A stretch of DNA of 64,000 nt from JANYHF01 sp963732765 (GCA_963732765.1 CAVTAS010000003.1:868001-932000); one strand, 5' to 3'; positions 16,629 to 25,667 are shown, numbered from the stretch's first letter. Numbers and translations are program-made. The notes: generated by a model from the sequence alone, not told the origin.

Positions 16629-17615
16629 TCACCCCAAGCCGTGCCCGCCTGGAAACCCGTGTTTCGTCCGTATCCACCGCACCGTCTTGGTTGCACTGCG
16701 CATCACCACCGTCTCGGTCTCGATACTGCCGCGCAGGAACTTTACGCCGCGCAGCAAGCTCCCGTCCGTCACGCCGGTGGCTGAGAAGAACACGTCGCCG
16801 CTGGCAAGATCCGTAGTCAGATATTTGCGCTTGATGTCCTTGACGCCCCAGTGCTCGGCGCGGCGGTAGTCGTCGTCGTTGAGCGGATGCAACCGCGCCT
16901 GGATCTGGCCGCCGATACAGCGCAGGGCGGCGGCCGCCAACACGCCTTCGGGCGCGCCGCCGGTGCCGAGATAAATGTCGATGCCGGTGACTTCGGGCGT
17001 GGTGGTGTCGATGACACCGGCAATATCGCCGTCGGTAATGAGCCGGATCGCCGCGCCGGTGGTCCGTATGCTGGCGATAATCCCGGCATGACGCGGCCGG
17101 TCGAGCACGCAGGCCGTGATGTCGCCGATCGGCACGCCTTTGACGCGCGCCAGGTTCTCGATGTTGTCGGCGGGACTGGCGTCCAGGTCGACCGTGCCGT
17201 CGGGATAATTGGGGCCGATGGCGATCTTGTTCATGTAGAGATCGGGCGCGTTCAGCAGCGAGCCCTTCTCGGCCATGGCCAGCACGGCCAGCGAGTTGGG
17301 CATGGCCTTGGCGCAGATGGTGGTGCATTCCAGAGGATCGACGGCGATGTCGACGCCGGGGCCGTTCCTGGTGCCGACCTCCTCGCCGATGAACAGCATG
17401 GGCGCCTGGTCGCGCTCGCCCTCGCCGATCACGATGCGGCCGGCGATGTTGAGTTTGTTCAGCTCACGCCGCATGGCGTCGACGGCGGCCTGGTCGGCGG
17501 CCATCTCGTTGCCGCGGCCACGCTGACGGGCGGCGGCAATGGCGGCCTGTTCAGTGACGCGGACGATCTCAAGCGTAAGCGCGCGATCGAGGCGGGTGGG
17601 GGTGGAGTGGTCCAT
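16629..17615 (-). CDS. glpX: Class II fructose-1,6-bisphosphatase
   Basis: The 328-residue protein hydrolyses fructose-1,6-bisphosphate to fructose-6-phosphate (gluconeogenesis or Calvin cycle), using divalent metal, in the cytoplasm. Family motifs are GRIVIGEGERDQAPMLFIGE near residue 60-80, IAVDPLECTT, and the glycine loop YLGTGGAPEGVLAAAAL, with KRKYLTTDLASGDVFFSATGVTDG near the C-terminus. The metal-binding DPLEGT motif reads DPLECTT: a single-base change of Gly to Cys next to the conserved Glu. Length is normal. It is followed downstream by the island end and preceded by palindromic repeats that separate it from hom. Confidence 0.93.
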   Translation of the reverse strand: MDHSTPTRLDRALTLEIVRVTEQAAIAAARQRGRGNEMAADQAAVDAMRRELNKLNIAGRIVIGEGERDQAPMLFIGEEVGTRNGPGVDIAVDPLECTTICAKAMPNSLAVLAMAEKGSLLNAPDLYMNKIAIGPNYPDGTVDLDASPADNIENLARVKGVPIGDITACVLDRPRHAGIIASIRTTGAAIRLITDGDIAGVIDTTTPEVTGIDIYLGTGGAPEGVLAAAALRCIGGQIQARLHPLNDDDYRRAEHWGVKDIKRKYLTTDLASGDVFFSATGVTDGSLLRGVKFLRGSIETETVVMRSATKTVRWIRTKHGFPGGHGLG

Positions 17616-17678
17616 GCTGGTGCTCCGTGAGAGGGCAATGGGACTCTCGAAACCGACGCAAACCCATGAAAAGCGTAC

Positions 17679-17724
17679 GGTCCTCTCCTCTGCCCTCGCT
17701 ACTTCAGCGAGGGGAGAGGAGACC
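17679..17724. repeat. Palindromic repeat (REP-like) upstream of glpX
   Basis: Arms at 17679-17700 and 17706-17724 are near-perfect inverted copies of GGTCCTCTCC...AGCGAGG type sequence with a 5-nt loop. Further GCCCCTC/GAGGGGC complementarity extends to about 17775. Confidence 0.6.
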
Positions 17725-17865
17725 GCCCCTCGCAGCGCGTTTCAGCGCAAGAGTTGGGCGGTCGGTGAGGGGCAGGAGCTTGCTCGGACCGTCTCACCAC
17801 CTGCACGGAGCAAGTGGCTGCCCCTAACCTGTCGCTGTTTCCGTCGCGCTTTGCGCTCCGGGCGA

Positions 17866-17901
17866 CCTCCTCTCCCCCGCCAAGGGGCGGGGGAGAGGAG
17901 G
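17866..17901. repeat. GC-rich 16-bp palindrome just after hom
   Basis: Perfect arms 17866-17881 and 17886-17901 with loop AAGG lie 10 bp past the hom stop. There is no T-run, so it is more like a REP element than a classical terminator, though it could protect the hom mRNA 3' end. Confidence 0.65.
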
Positions 17902-17910
17902 GTCCAAGCC

Positions 17911-19239
17911 TTACACACTCTCAATACGTATCATCTGCGGCTTGGACTCCACATGCCCATCCGCCTCGATCTTGTCCAGCGCGCTCCGGATCGCGGCTTC
18001 CGTCGTATCGTGCGTGATCATGATGACCGGCACTGGTCCACCCGACGCATCAGCCATCCGCGTGCCGTTGTGCGGGCGTTTCTGCACAATGCTCTCCAGC
18101 GACACCTTCTCGGCGGCCATGCGCTGGGCGATGGCGGCGAAGGCGCCCGGCTTGTCGTAGACGGACAGGCGCACGTAATAGCCGCCGGCATGAGCTTTCA
18201 GCTGCGCCTGCCGATAGGGCGCCAGTTTCTCCGTGGGCAGCACGAAGGCCGGCGTCGTATCGCCGCGCGCGATGTCCACCAGATCGCTGACCACCGACGA
18301 TGCCGTCGCCTTGGCGCCCGCCCCGGGGCCGACCAGGGTCAAGCGGCCGGCATAGTCGGTATCGATGGCAACGCAGTTGGTGACGCCGTTCACCGCCGCG
18401 ATGGCCGAGCCGATCGGCACCATGGTGGGATGCACGCGCTGCTCGATACCGGTTTCGGTGCGCTGCGCCACGCCCAGCAGCTTGATGCGGTAGCCCAACT
18501 CCTCGGCGGCCTCGATATCGGCGGCGCGGATGCCTTCGATGCCCTCGATATAGACGTCGGCCAGCGACAGGCGGGTGCCAAACGCCAAGCTGGTCAGCAG
18601 CGTGAGTTTGTGTGCGGTGTCGAAGCCGCCAATGTCGAAGGTGGGATCGGCCTCGGCATAGCCCTTGGCCTGCGCCTCTTTCAGCACGTCCTCGAAGCTG
18701 CGGCCTTCGGACTGCATGAGCGAAAGAATGTAGTTGCAGGTGCCGTTGAGGATGCCCTGCACGCGCGTGATGCGGTTGCTGGCGAGGCTCTCGCGCAGCA
18801 CCTTGATGACGGGGATGCCGCCAGCCACGGCCGCCTCGAACTTGAGGGCGACGCCTTTGCTCTCGGCCAGTTGCGCGAGCGCAATGCCGTGGTGGGCGAT
18901 CAACGCCTTGTTGGCGGTGACCACCGGCTTGCCGGCCTTCAATGCCGCCTCCACGGAAGCCCGCGCGGGGCCCTCCTCGCCGCCGATCAGTTCGACGAAC
19001 ACGTCGACATCAGGACTGGTGGCAACGGCCATGGCATCCGGTAACCACTTGGCTTTGGATAGATCGACGCCGCGGTTCTTGGTCTTGTCGCGGGCCGTGA
19101 CGGCGGTGACGACGATGGAGCGGCCCAGTTTGCCAGCGAGCGCAGCGCCATTGCCGGCCAGCAGCTGCGCAACCCCCGCGCCGACGGTGCCTAGGCCTGC
19201 AATGCCGACCCGCAAGGGCCCTGCTCCCGCACCTGCCAT
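17911..19239 (-). CDS. hom: Homoserine dehydrogenase
   Basis: The 442-residue enzyme reduces aspartate semialdehyde to homoserine with NAD(P)H, a branch point to threonine, methionine and isoleucine. It has the N-terminal Rossmann motif VGIAGLGTVGAGV, the signature VVTANKALIAHHG, the catalytic region GGIPVIKVL and GILNGTCNYIL, and a C-terminal ACT domain (YYVRLSVYDKPGAFAAIA) that normally gives feedback control by threonine. I prefer the ATG at 19239 because GGAGG sits five bases upstream; an ATG at 19251 overlaps that site. A small lipoprotein gene lies upstream on the same strand. Confidence 0.93.
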   Translation of the reverse strand: MAGAGAGPLRVGIAGLGTVGAGVAQLLAGNGAALAGKLGRSIVVTAVTARDKTKNRGVDLSKAKWLPDAMAVATSPDVDVFVELIGGEEGPARASVEAALKAGKPVVTANKALIAHHGIALAQLAESKGVALKFEAAVAGGIPVIKVLRESLASNRITRVQGILNGTCNYILSLMQSEGRSFEDVLKEAQAKGYAEADPTFDIGGFDTAHKLTLLTSLAFGTRLSLADVYIEGIEGIRAADIEAAEELGYRIKLLGVAQRTETGIEQRVHPTMVPIGSAIAAVNGVTNCVAIDTDYAGRLTLVGPGAGAKATASSVVSDLVDIARGDTTPAFVLPTEKLAPYRQAQLKAHAGGYYVRLSVYDKPGAFAAIAQRMAAEKVSLESIVQKRPHNGTRMADASGGPVPVIMITHDTTEAAIRSALDKIEADGHVESKPQMIRIESV

Positions 19240-19332
19240 GCCGGCCTCCATGTCAAGTCCGCGCCTGTCGGCGGAGCGATTCGATCTGATTGGTTTTATG
19301 CCTGGAATTGCCCGGGCGCGCCAGCGTCACAG

Positions 19333-19548
19333 CTAGGGAGCCGGTGTCGTGAGCACGGCAGACTGTACGGTTGCGCCTGCAGCGGCCTGGGCGGCGGCAA
19401 GCTGCTTGAGCTTGGCGGCCTGTTCTTCAGGTGTGAGCGTCTTTTCGACCACACCGCCCAAATCCGGCAGGGTCGGCGGCGGCGTACTGGAGCAGCCGGC
19501 CAGCGCCAGCAGAGACGTCAGGAGAATTGTGCGGCAAATCAGTGCCAT
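19333..19548 (-). CDS. Small lipoprotein
   Basis: The 71-residue protein has a hydrophobic signal with the lipobox LALAGC, so it is predicted to be lipidated at that Cys and tethered to the periplasmic face. The mature part is short and Ala/Gln/Pro-rich (LTPEEQAAKLKQLAAAQAAA), probably one amphipathic helix. AGGA precedes the ATG. No family is recognised; it resembles the many small entericidin- or assembly-type lipoproteins only in layout. Confidence 0.72.
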   Translation of the reverse strand: MALICRTILLTSLLALAGCSSTPPPTLPDLGGVVEKTLTPEEQAAKLKQLAAAQAAAGATVQSAVLTTPAP

Positions 19549-19666
19549 GTTAGGCAAGTCCTGAGCGACAATCTGTTGTTGCGGCGCAACCGTGTGCTAG
19601 GATTTAGCACAATCATGCGCTTTGCGTGACCGACCCGCCCAACGACCTTCCGGATACCCCTGTTCG

Positions 19667-21466
19667 ATGGCAAAATCAACGCAAGTGGCTCCCGTCGACC
19701 CTGCTTCCTATCAGATTAAGGATCCGGAGGTGCTGACGCGCAACATGTTGCGATACTGGGAAGAAAGCGGAAAGGTCATGGCCGGGCTCATGAGCCGTGT
19801 CGGGCCGATGGCGCCAACGCCCGAAATGGCCGAAGCGTCGCGTGCGTTCGGCGAGCTGGCGCAGCACTGGATGAGCGAACCGCACCGCCTTGCTGCAGCG
19901 CAGCAAGAGCTGTCAACGTCGTTTCTGGACCTGTGGTCGCGCACCATGCAGCGGCAACTTGGCGCCGAGGTGGAGCCAGTCGTCAAGCCAGAGCCGGGCG
20001 ACAACCGCTTCAAGGACGCCGAGTGGTCTGACAACCCGTATTTCGACTACTGGAAGCAAGCCTATCTGCTGACCACCCAATGGGCCGAGAAGCTGGTCGA
20101 GAGCACCGACGGGGTCGATGACAAGACGCGGGCCAAGGCGGAGTTCTATCTGCGCCAGCTCTCCAGCGCGTCGTCGCCCTCGAATTTCCCGCTTACCAAC
20201 CCCGAAGTGTTGCGCGAGACCATCGCCACCAATGGCGAAAATCTGGTGCGCGGCCTGGCCATGCTCGGCGGCGACCTCGCCAAGTCGACGGACTCGCTGA
20301 AGATCAACCAGACCGATCTGGCAGCCTTTGCCGTAGGCAAAAATCTCGCCATGACACCCGGCAAAGTGGTGTTCCAGAACGACATCATCCAGCTCATCCA
20401 GTATACGCCGACAACGCCGGATGTGTACCGTACACCGATCGTCATCACGCCGCCCTGGATCAACAAGTTCTACATTCTCGACCTCACGGCGCAGAAAAGC
20501 TTCGTGCGCTATCTGGTCGGCCAGGGCTTCACGGTATTCCTGATCTCCTGGGTCAACCCCACCCAGGCGCAGGCGCGCATCAGCTTCGAGGACTACATGC
20601 GCCAGGGAATACTGGCCGCTGCCGACGCCGCCTCGCGAGCGACCGACGTGCACAAGGTCAACATCCTGGGCTATTGCGTTGGCGGCACGCTGCTCGGCAC
20701 CACGCTGGCCTGGCTGGCGGCGCGCGGCGAGGACCGCTTCAAATCCGCGACGTTCCTGACGGCCCAGTTCGATTTCTCGAAAGCCGGCGATCTTTCGGTC
20801 TTCATCGACGAGCCGCAGCTGAAAGCGCTGGAAGAGATGATGGCCGAGCGCGGCGTGCTGGACGGCTCGAAGATGGCCAATGTCTTCAACATGCTGCGCC
20901 CGAAGGATCTGATCTGGCCTTACATCGTCAACAACTACCTGCTCGGCAAGAAGCCGCTGCCGTTCGACCTGCTGTACTGGAATCAGGATTCCACTCGCAT
21001 GCCGGCGGCGAACCATGCCTTCTACTTGCGCAAATTCTATCTGGAGAATGCCCTGGCTAAGGGCAAGCTGAGCTTCGCCGGCGAAACGCTGGACCTGAAG
21101 AAGATCAAGCTGCCGGTCTATCACCTCGCCACCCGCGAGGACCACATCGCACCGGCAAAATCCGTCTACATCGGCGCCCGCCTGCTGGGCGGCCCGGTGC
21201 AGTATGTGATGGCGGGATCGGGGCATATCGCAGGCGTCGTCAACCCGCCCGAGAAGGTGAAATACCAGTACTGGACCAACGAGAAACTACCGCCGACACT
21301 GGAGAAATGGCAGGCCAGCGCCACCGAGACCCCCGGCTCCTGGTGGCCGCACTGGATCGCCTGGCTGTCAGCCCAATCGGGCGACAAGGTGCCGGCGCGG
21401 GCACCGGGCGACGGGCTGAAGGTGATCGAGGACGCACCGGGGAGTTACGTTCGAGCGGTGGCGTGA
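19667..21466 (+). CDS. phaC: Poly(3-hydroxyalkanoate) synthase, class I
   Basis: The 599-residue enzyme has the catalytic Cys337 in GYCVGG, the conserved FLISWVNP and PPWINKFYILDL segments, the Asp region ATREDHIAPA, the His in GSGHIAGVVN, and the C-terminal PGSWWPHW. It polymerises (R)-3-hydroxybutyryl-CoA in PHA granules. Length matches class I synthases. No FNR-like box lies upstream, in contrast to the island copy at 12.7-14.6 kb, so this is probably the constitutive or carbon-regulated enzyme. phaAB and phaR are not adjacent in the window. Confidence 0.95.
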   Translation: MAKSTQVAPVDPASYQIKDPEVLTRNMLRYWEESGKVMAGLMSRVGPMAPTPEMAEASRAFGELAQHWMSEPHRLAAAQQELSTSFLDLWSRTMQRQLGAEVEPVVKPEPGDNRFKDAEWSDNPYFDYWKQAYLLTTQWAEKLVESTDGVDDKTRAKAEFYLRQLSSASSPSNFPLTNPEVLRETIATNGENLVRGLAMLGGDLAKSTDSLKINQTDLAAFAVGKNLAMTPGKVVFQNDIIQLIQYTPTTPDVYRTPIVITPPWINKFYILDLTAQKSFVRYLVGQGFTVFLISWVNPTQAQARISFEDYMRQGILAAADAASRATDVHKVNILGYCVGGTLLGTTLAWLAARGEDRFKSATFLTAQFDFSKAGDLSVFIDEPQLKALEEMMAERGVLDGSKMANVFNMLRPKDLIWPYIVNNYLLGKKPLPFDLLYWNQDSTRMPAANHAFYLRKFYLENALAKGKLSFAGETLDLKKIKLPVYHLATREDHIAPAKSVYIGARLLGGPVQYVMAGSGHIAGVVNPPEKVKYQYWTNEKLPPTLEKWQASATETPGSWWPHWIAWLSAQSGDKVPARAPGDGLKVIEDAPGSYVRAVA

Positions 21467-21583
21467 GGGGTGGCGGGATCGACATCGGGGGGGCGATGGA
21501 TCCCGCCTATGCCACAGGGCGCGCGGGGGACGCGTCTCGGGCAATGCAAAGGGCGTTGCTCAGCAAACTGAAAAGACAGTGAC

Positions 21584-21719
21584 GTGCGGTCCACGATGCC
21601 CGCCACACCATGGACCGCACCAACCGAGGCCGAATCCTGAAAGGGGTACGGCCCCGACTGCGCCGTACGAAAAACCGAGGAAAATCGGCGGACCGAACAA
21701 CCCTGAAATTCGGTCCGCC
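21584..21719. repeat. Three consecutive stem-loops between phaC and Crp-like gene
   Basis: Perfect inverted repeats follow one another: 21584-21593 with 21611-21620 (GTGCGGTCCA), 21646-21652 with 21662-21668 (GTACGGC), and 21688-21698 with 21709-21719 (GGCGGACCGAA). The rest of the 510-bp gap 21467-21977 has no convincing gene. They could be a 3' UTR structure of phaC, a 5' leader of the regulator, or an unlisted small RNA. Confidence 0.55.
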
Positions 21720-21977
21720 AGCACATTGACCGCGCAATACCCTGAATATGTTGGCTTACTCCGGGTACCACGCCAGCGGCGACCCAAGCACACCGCTGCC
21801 ACTCAATTCATGCTCATTGTGCAATCCCGTCAATGCTTCGTCCAGTTTCTGACCAAACCAACGAATTTCACTGATCCGGAGTTGGTTTGTTCGTACCGTG
21901 ACGACTGGAATAGGCCGCAGGCTGACAGCGTGCACAAGGGGAGCGACACCTCCCACACCCAGGATTGGTGGGTTGCG

Positions 21978-22694
21978 GTGCGAGCTTCAAAACAATTGTC
22001 CGTCCACAATTTGCTTCTGCTGCGGCTGCCAGCGGCTGACCTGCGCAGTCTCGCGCCACGGCTTGAAGCCGTTGACCTCAAGCGCGGCCAGGTGCTTTTC
22101 CAGGCGGGGGAACCTATCGAGTTCGTCTATTTTCTCGATACCGGCATCGCCTCGGTGGTCGCCAAGCGCGCCGACGGCCGGCAGATCGAGGCGGGCCTCT
22201 ACGGTCGCGAAGGCATGGGTGGCATCTGCCTGCTGCTGGGGTCCGACCGCAGCCCGCACCAGCATTTCATGCAGGTCGCCGGTGCAGGACATAGGATGCT
22301 AGCGGACGATTTCCGCCGCCTCGTCAGGAAGAGCCCGGCCGTCAACGACATGCTGCTACGCTTTGTGCATGTCTTCATCACCCAGACGGCGCAGACTGCC
22401 GCCGCCAATGGCTCGGCCATGACAGGAGTGCGTCTGGCCCGTTGGCTGCTAATGTGCCACGACAGGATGAGCGGCAGCGACCTGCAACTCACCCACGACT
22501 TTCTCGCGATCATGCTGGGTGTGCGCCGGCCCGTCGTCACCGAGGCAATCCATGACCTGGAGGGCAACGGCTATATCAGCGCAACACGCGGCAAGATCAC
22601 GGTGCTGTCGCGCGCTGGGCTGGAGCGTGTCGCGGGCGCCACCTATGGCCTGCCCGAGGCGGAATATCGACGCCTGCTCGGACCGTTGTTGTAG
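21978..22694 (+). CDS. Crp/Fnr family transcriptional regulator
   Basis: About 238 residues from the GTG at 21978: an N-terminal cyclic-nucleotide-like beta-barrel (LKRGQVLFQAGEPIEFVYFLDTGIASVV, described by position 35-62) and a C-terminal winged helix (LTHDFLAIMLGVRRPVVTEA). Only two cysteines are present and no N-terminal Cys cluster, so it is not an iron-sulphur FNR. The recognition helix reads RRPVVTEAI rather than the E--SR pattern that reads TTGAT, so it is unlikely to be the FixK-like activator of the island. The start is uncertain: GTG at 21930 and much longer upstream extensions are open. Target and ligand unknown. Confidence 0.8.
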   Translation: MRASKQLSVHNLLLLRLPAADLRSLAPRLEAVDLKRGQVLFQAGEPIEFVYFLDTGIASVVAKRADGRQIEAGLYGREGMGGICLLLGSDRSPHQHFMQVAGAGHRMLADDFRRLVRKSPAVNDMLLRFVHVFITQTAQTAAANGSAMTGVRLARWLLMCHDRMSGSDLQLTHDFLAIMLGVRRPVVTEAIHDLEGNGYISATRGKITVLSRAGLERVAGATYGLPEAEYRRLLGPLL

Positions 22695-22818
22695 CATGGC
22701 GACGGCCTGATCGGCGGACTGGGCGGCGGGACGCGCCTCCGCAATCCCGCCGAGATCGTCCCCTACGCCTGTGCTGCTGTGGCTGCGTTACCCACGAACA
22801 GCAAGGCACCCTGTCACG

Positions 22819-23514
22819 ATGACATCTTCAAAGCCGCCAACGCTCAGCCTCGACCATTTCGCCATTGCGGCGGCACGGCTCGGCGAAGGCATCGATTTCG
22901 TCGAGGATATGCTCGGCGTGCGCATGCCGCTGGGCGGCAAGCATCCAATCATGAACACGCATAACGCGGTGATGCGGCTTGGCGATGGGCTGTACCTGGA
23001 AGTGATCGCTATCGATCCGGAAGCGGGACCTCCCCATCGCCCGCGCTGGTTCGGTTTGGACGATCCAAGATTGCAATCGCGTCTGGCGGCCGAAGGTCCG
23101 TGTCTGGTCGCCTGGGTCGTGCGCTCGGACGACCTGCCGGCCACGCTGCATGCGGCCGGGGGCGAGCTTGGCGCTGCGCTGGCAATGTCGCGCGGCGCGC
23201 TGTCCTGGCAAATTGGTGTCACGCCAAACGGGTTGCCCGCCATGGGCGGCCTGTTGCCGACGGCCATCCAATGGCCGGCAGGCGAACACCCCACGCAGCG
23301 CATGCCCGATATGAATGTGCGCTTTGGCGGCCTGACGTTGCGGGCGCCGAAGCCCGACGCGTTGAGGTCCGCGCTCGCCCGTATCGGCGGCGAGAAGCTG
23401 GTTGAGATCAAACCGTACCGGCGCAGCGCACATCCGCTGGAGGCAACCTTCATCCGCCCGGATGGACTTGAGGCGACAATCGGCGGCGGGGATTGGGCTG
23501 GAGTGGCGTTGTAA
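22819..23514 (+). CDS. VOC family protein (glyoxalase-like domain)
   Basis: The 231-residue protein starts LSLDHFAIAAARLGEGIDF and continues with MRLGDGLYLEVIAID, LVAWVVRS and GLEATIGGG, the layout of the Glyoxalase_3-like VOC family, which folds as paired beta-alpha-beta-beta-beta modules with a metal site. The His of LDHFAIA and the Glu of LEVIA are candidate ligands. The ATG at 22819 follows a weak Shine-Dalgarno. Substrate unknown; the neighbouring genes give no pathway link. Confidence 0.8.
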   Translation: MTSSKPPTLSLDHFAIAAARLGEGIDFVEDMLGVRMPLGGKHPIMNTHNAVMRLGDGLYLEVIAIDPEAGPPHRPRWFGLDDPRLQSRLAAEGPCLVAWVVRSDDLPATLHAAGGELGAALAMSRGALSWQIGVTPNGLPAMGGLLPTAIQWPAGEHPTQRMPDMNVRFGGLTLRAPKPDALRSALARIGGEKLVEIKPYRRSAHPLEATFIRPDGLEATIGGGDWAGVAL

Positions 23515-23650
23515 CGCGCTGCGGCGACCAGCAGCCCAGGTGCGGCGTGCGGCCGCCCTGGCTCAACAGGTCTGCTGCAGAGGGGCGGCCGCAGCCACCC
23601 CTATCGTCACGCGGGTCCACAGCACTGCGGACCAGTGACGAACCGCGCTG

Positions 23651-23782
23651 CTACTTTGCCATACCCTTCTTGCCAAACTTCACCGGGCCCTTGGGGGCTT
23701 CAGCGGCTGCCGGTCCTTTGGCTTTGGCGGCGGCCTTCGGCTTCTTGACTTCCTTGTTGCTTTTCATTTGACCTTTGGCCAT
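23651..23782 (-). CDS. Small very basic protein, 43 residues
   Basis: This gene is below usual ORF-length cut-offs. It begins MAKGQMKSNKEVKKPKAA, is rich in Lys and Ala, and ends GPVKFGKKGMAK. GGAG lies seven bases before the ATG. Similar MAKGQxKSN proteins occur, to my knowledge, as unannotated or hypothetical genes in Hyphomicrobiales. The highly cationic, low-complexity composition suggests nucleic-acid or ribosome association, but no function is established. Confidence 0.72.
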   Translation of the reverse strand: MAKGQMKSNKEVKKPKAAAKAKGPAAAEAPKGPVKFGKKGMAK

Positions 23783-23847
23783 GGAGCATCTCCGTCGGGT
23801 TGAATTGATCCGCCCTCGTCATGAAGGCCGCGATTCGTTGATGAACC

Positions 23848-25242
23848 ATGCGCCAAATGGATCAAATTTCAAGGTCTTTCCGGCGTGGGCGGGATCGGTT
23901 CGATAGCGGGCCTATGATCTGCAAGGATCGTAGATTGCCGTCCCCGCTGACTGTTTTCTGGCTCGAATCATCCGCGCAATGTTACCTTGCCGGTCTTGCG
24001 ACGGTGAGACGGGAACGGCATGGATGGGCAACCTTGACGTGTTCGTTCGCAACGTTGCGAAATCTGGCCGCAAGAACCAAGGCGTTCTTGCGTCGGCTGG
24101 GCCGAACACCGACCCAGCGTCCACTGGTTGCGAAGCGCGAAAAAGTCCGTGGCAACGAGACGGTGCTCCGTGCCCGGCAAATCATGATGGCCGAGTCGCC
24201 GGCCGCCGCTGCAGCGTTCATCGAAGGCAGTTGCGCCCCTGAGTACCGGCCGGTCGCGAACCTGTTCCGTGCCAACGCCGCTGGCGCCCATGACGAGCAG
24301 TGGTCGGAGCATGTCAGCGCCTACCTTAGGCAATTCGATCTGTTGCCGCTGACCGTCAGGCCGGGTCCGGAGCGGCGCTTTGACCGGCTGACCTGCCCGC
24401 CGGCCTATCGGATCGCCGATGGTCCGCTGGTCAGCATCATCATGCCGGCCTTCAACGCCCAAGCCACCCTCGAACACGCCGCGCGTTCAATCCTTGACCA
24501 GACCTGGCGCCATCTCGAGCTGTTCATTGTCGATGACGCCAGTACAGACTGTACGCTGAGCATCGCGCATCGTCTCGCAGCTGCGGATGGGCGCGTCAAG
24601 CCGTTGCACAACAGCGACAACGTCGGCCCCTACGTCTCCAAGAACCGCGCCCTGAAGCTTGCGGCCGGCGCCTATCTGACCGGCCACGACGCCGACGATT
24701 GGGCGCATCCCCAACGCATCGAACGGCAGCTTGCGGCAATGACGCAACGCTCCAACGTTGCCGCCAGCATCGCCTCGATGTTGCGCATAACGGGGCAGGG
24801 GGAGTTCCGCGAGTTCAAGTCAATCGGGAGAACCTCGTTCGACGGCGCGGCACGCCTGGCCTCGATTTCCTGCCTGTTCGCCATGGACGCGTTCCGGCAC
24901 CGCTTGGGACACTGGGACCAGGTACGCTTCGGCGCCGACAGCGAACTGATCGAGCGTGCCCGCATGGTGTTTGGCGCCGGTTTCCACACCGAGCGTCTGA
25001 TCACCATGCTCTGTCTCGACAGCCCCGGCAGCCTGACCAATCATGCCGTGCACGGCGTGGATACCGGGCCCCAAGGCGGTTTGTCGCCCGCCCGCGCGGA
25101 GTATCGCGCGAGTTGGCTGGCCTGGCATCGGTCGCTGGATGCCGCCAATGCCCGCCTGGAGTTCCCGCAAGCCAGCCGCAGGTTTGCCGCTCCAGAGGCC
25201 ATGTTGGTGGGCGGCGAGGACGCCGGGCGGGTAGTGGAATAG
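23848..25242 (+). CDS. Family 2 glycosyltransferase
   Basis: The core from about residue 190 has VSIIMPAFNAQATLEHAARSIL, FIVDDASTDCTLSIA and TGHDADDW, the nucleotide-sugar binding and DxD region of GT-A fold family 2 enzymes. It transfers a sugar from a nucleotide donor, probably at the inner face of the membrane for a surface polysaccharide. The N-terminal 190 residues have no domain I recognise. The true start is uncertain: 23848 is the longest frame, and GTG at 24004 is an alternative. No transmembrane helix is evident. Confidence 0.78.
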   Translation: MRQMDQISRSFRRGRDRFDSGPMICKDRRLPSPLTVFWLESSAQCYLAGLATVRRERHGWATLTCSFATLRNLAARTKAFLRRLGRTPTQRPLVAKREKVRGNETVLRARQIMMAESPAAAAAFIEGSCAPEYRPVANLFRANAAGAHDEQWSEHVSAYLRQFDLLPLTVRPGPERRFDRLTCPPAYRIADGPLVSIIMPAFNAQATLEHAARSILDQTWRHLELFIVDDASTDCTLSIAHRLAAADGRVKPLHNSDNVGPYVSKNRALKLAAGAYLTGHDADDWAHPQRIERQLAAMTQRSNVAASIASMLRITGQGEFREFKSIGRTSFDGAARLASISCLFAMDAFRHRLGHWDQVRFGADSELIERARMVFGAGFHTERLITMLCLDSPGSLTNHAVHGVDTGPQGGLSPARAEYRASWLAWHRSLDAANARLEFPQASRRFAAPEAMLVGGEDAGRVVE

Positions 25243-25667
25243 CGGGGTCTGTTGTTTCGGAGAATCGAAGTGCGGTGGCGGAGGGGGCCGGCAAAGGTAG
25301 GACACACGGGCCTCAGGGAGATTGAAATAGCCCCCGACCGTCGTGCGCCAAGTCACGGCGAACGCGCAGCCCAGTGGATCGAATCACCTGTGTGATGTTA
25401 CGATGCTACGGGTTCCCAAGCAACGCGGGGATGAGGGGCATGGGCAATAGTGGCGCAACTTGCTAGTACCTACGCAACAACTTGCCGGCCTGAAATCTAC
25501 CGACTGAGCGCCCTGGTGGTGGCCTTGTTGCGGTTTCGCGTTGCCGTCTCGGGTCTACTCGGCGCGGCCAATGACCCAATGGGCGCGCTGTCGGGCACGG
25601 ATTGGAGGGCCGTCAAAGATCGGCAATCTGACAACTGGAACTGATCCTTGAACTTGAGGCCGATACG
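25243..25667. other. Gap between two glycosyltransferase genes
   Basis: I see no secure gene here. A 64-codon frame starting GTG near 25450 is open but unremarkable. No hairpin terminator is obvious. The region is the left edge of a segment that looks lower in GC than its surroundings. Confidence 0.4.

Noticed and set aside
17539..19044. 501-codon frame antisense to hom and glpX start
   Set aside because: Covers two real genes and two palindromes with low-complexity sequence; no start signal.
21978..22694. Crp-like regulator as the FixK/FNR activator of the island
   Set aside because: No Fe-S cysteines and a recognition helix that does not fit TTGAT half-sites.
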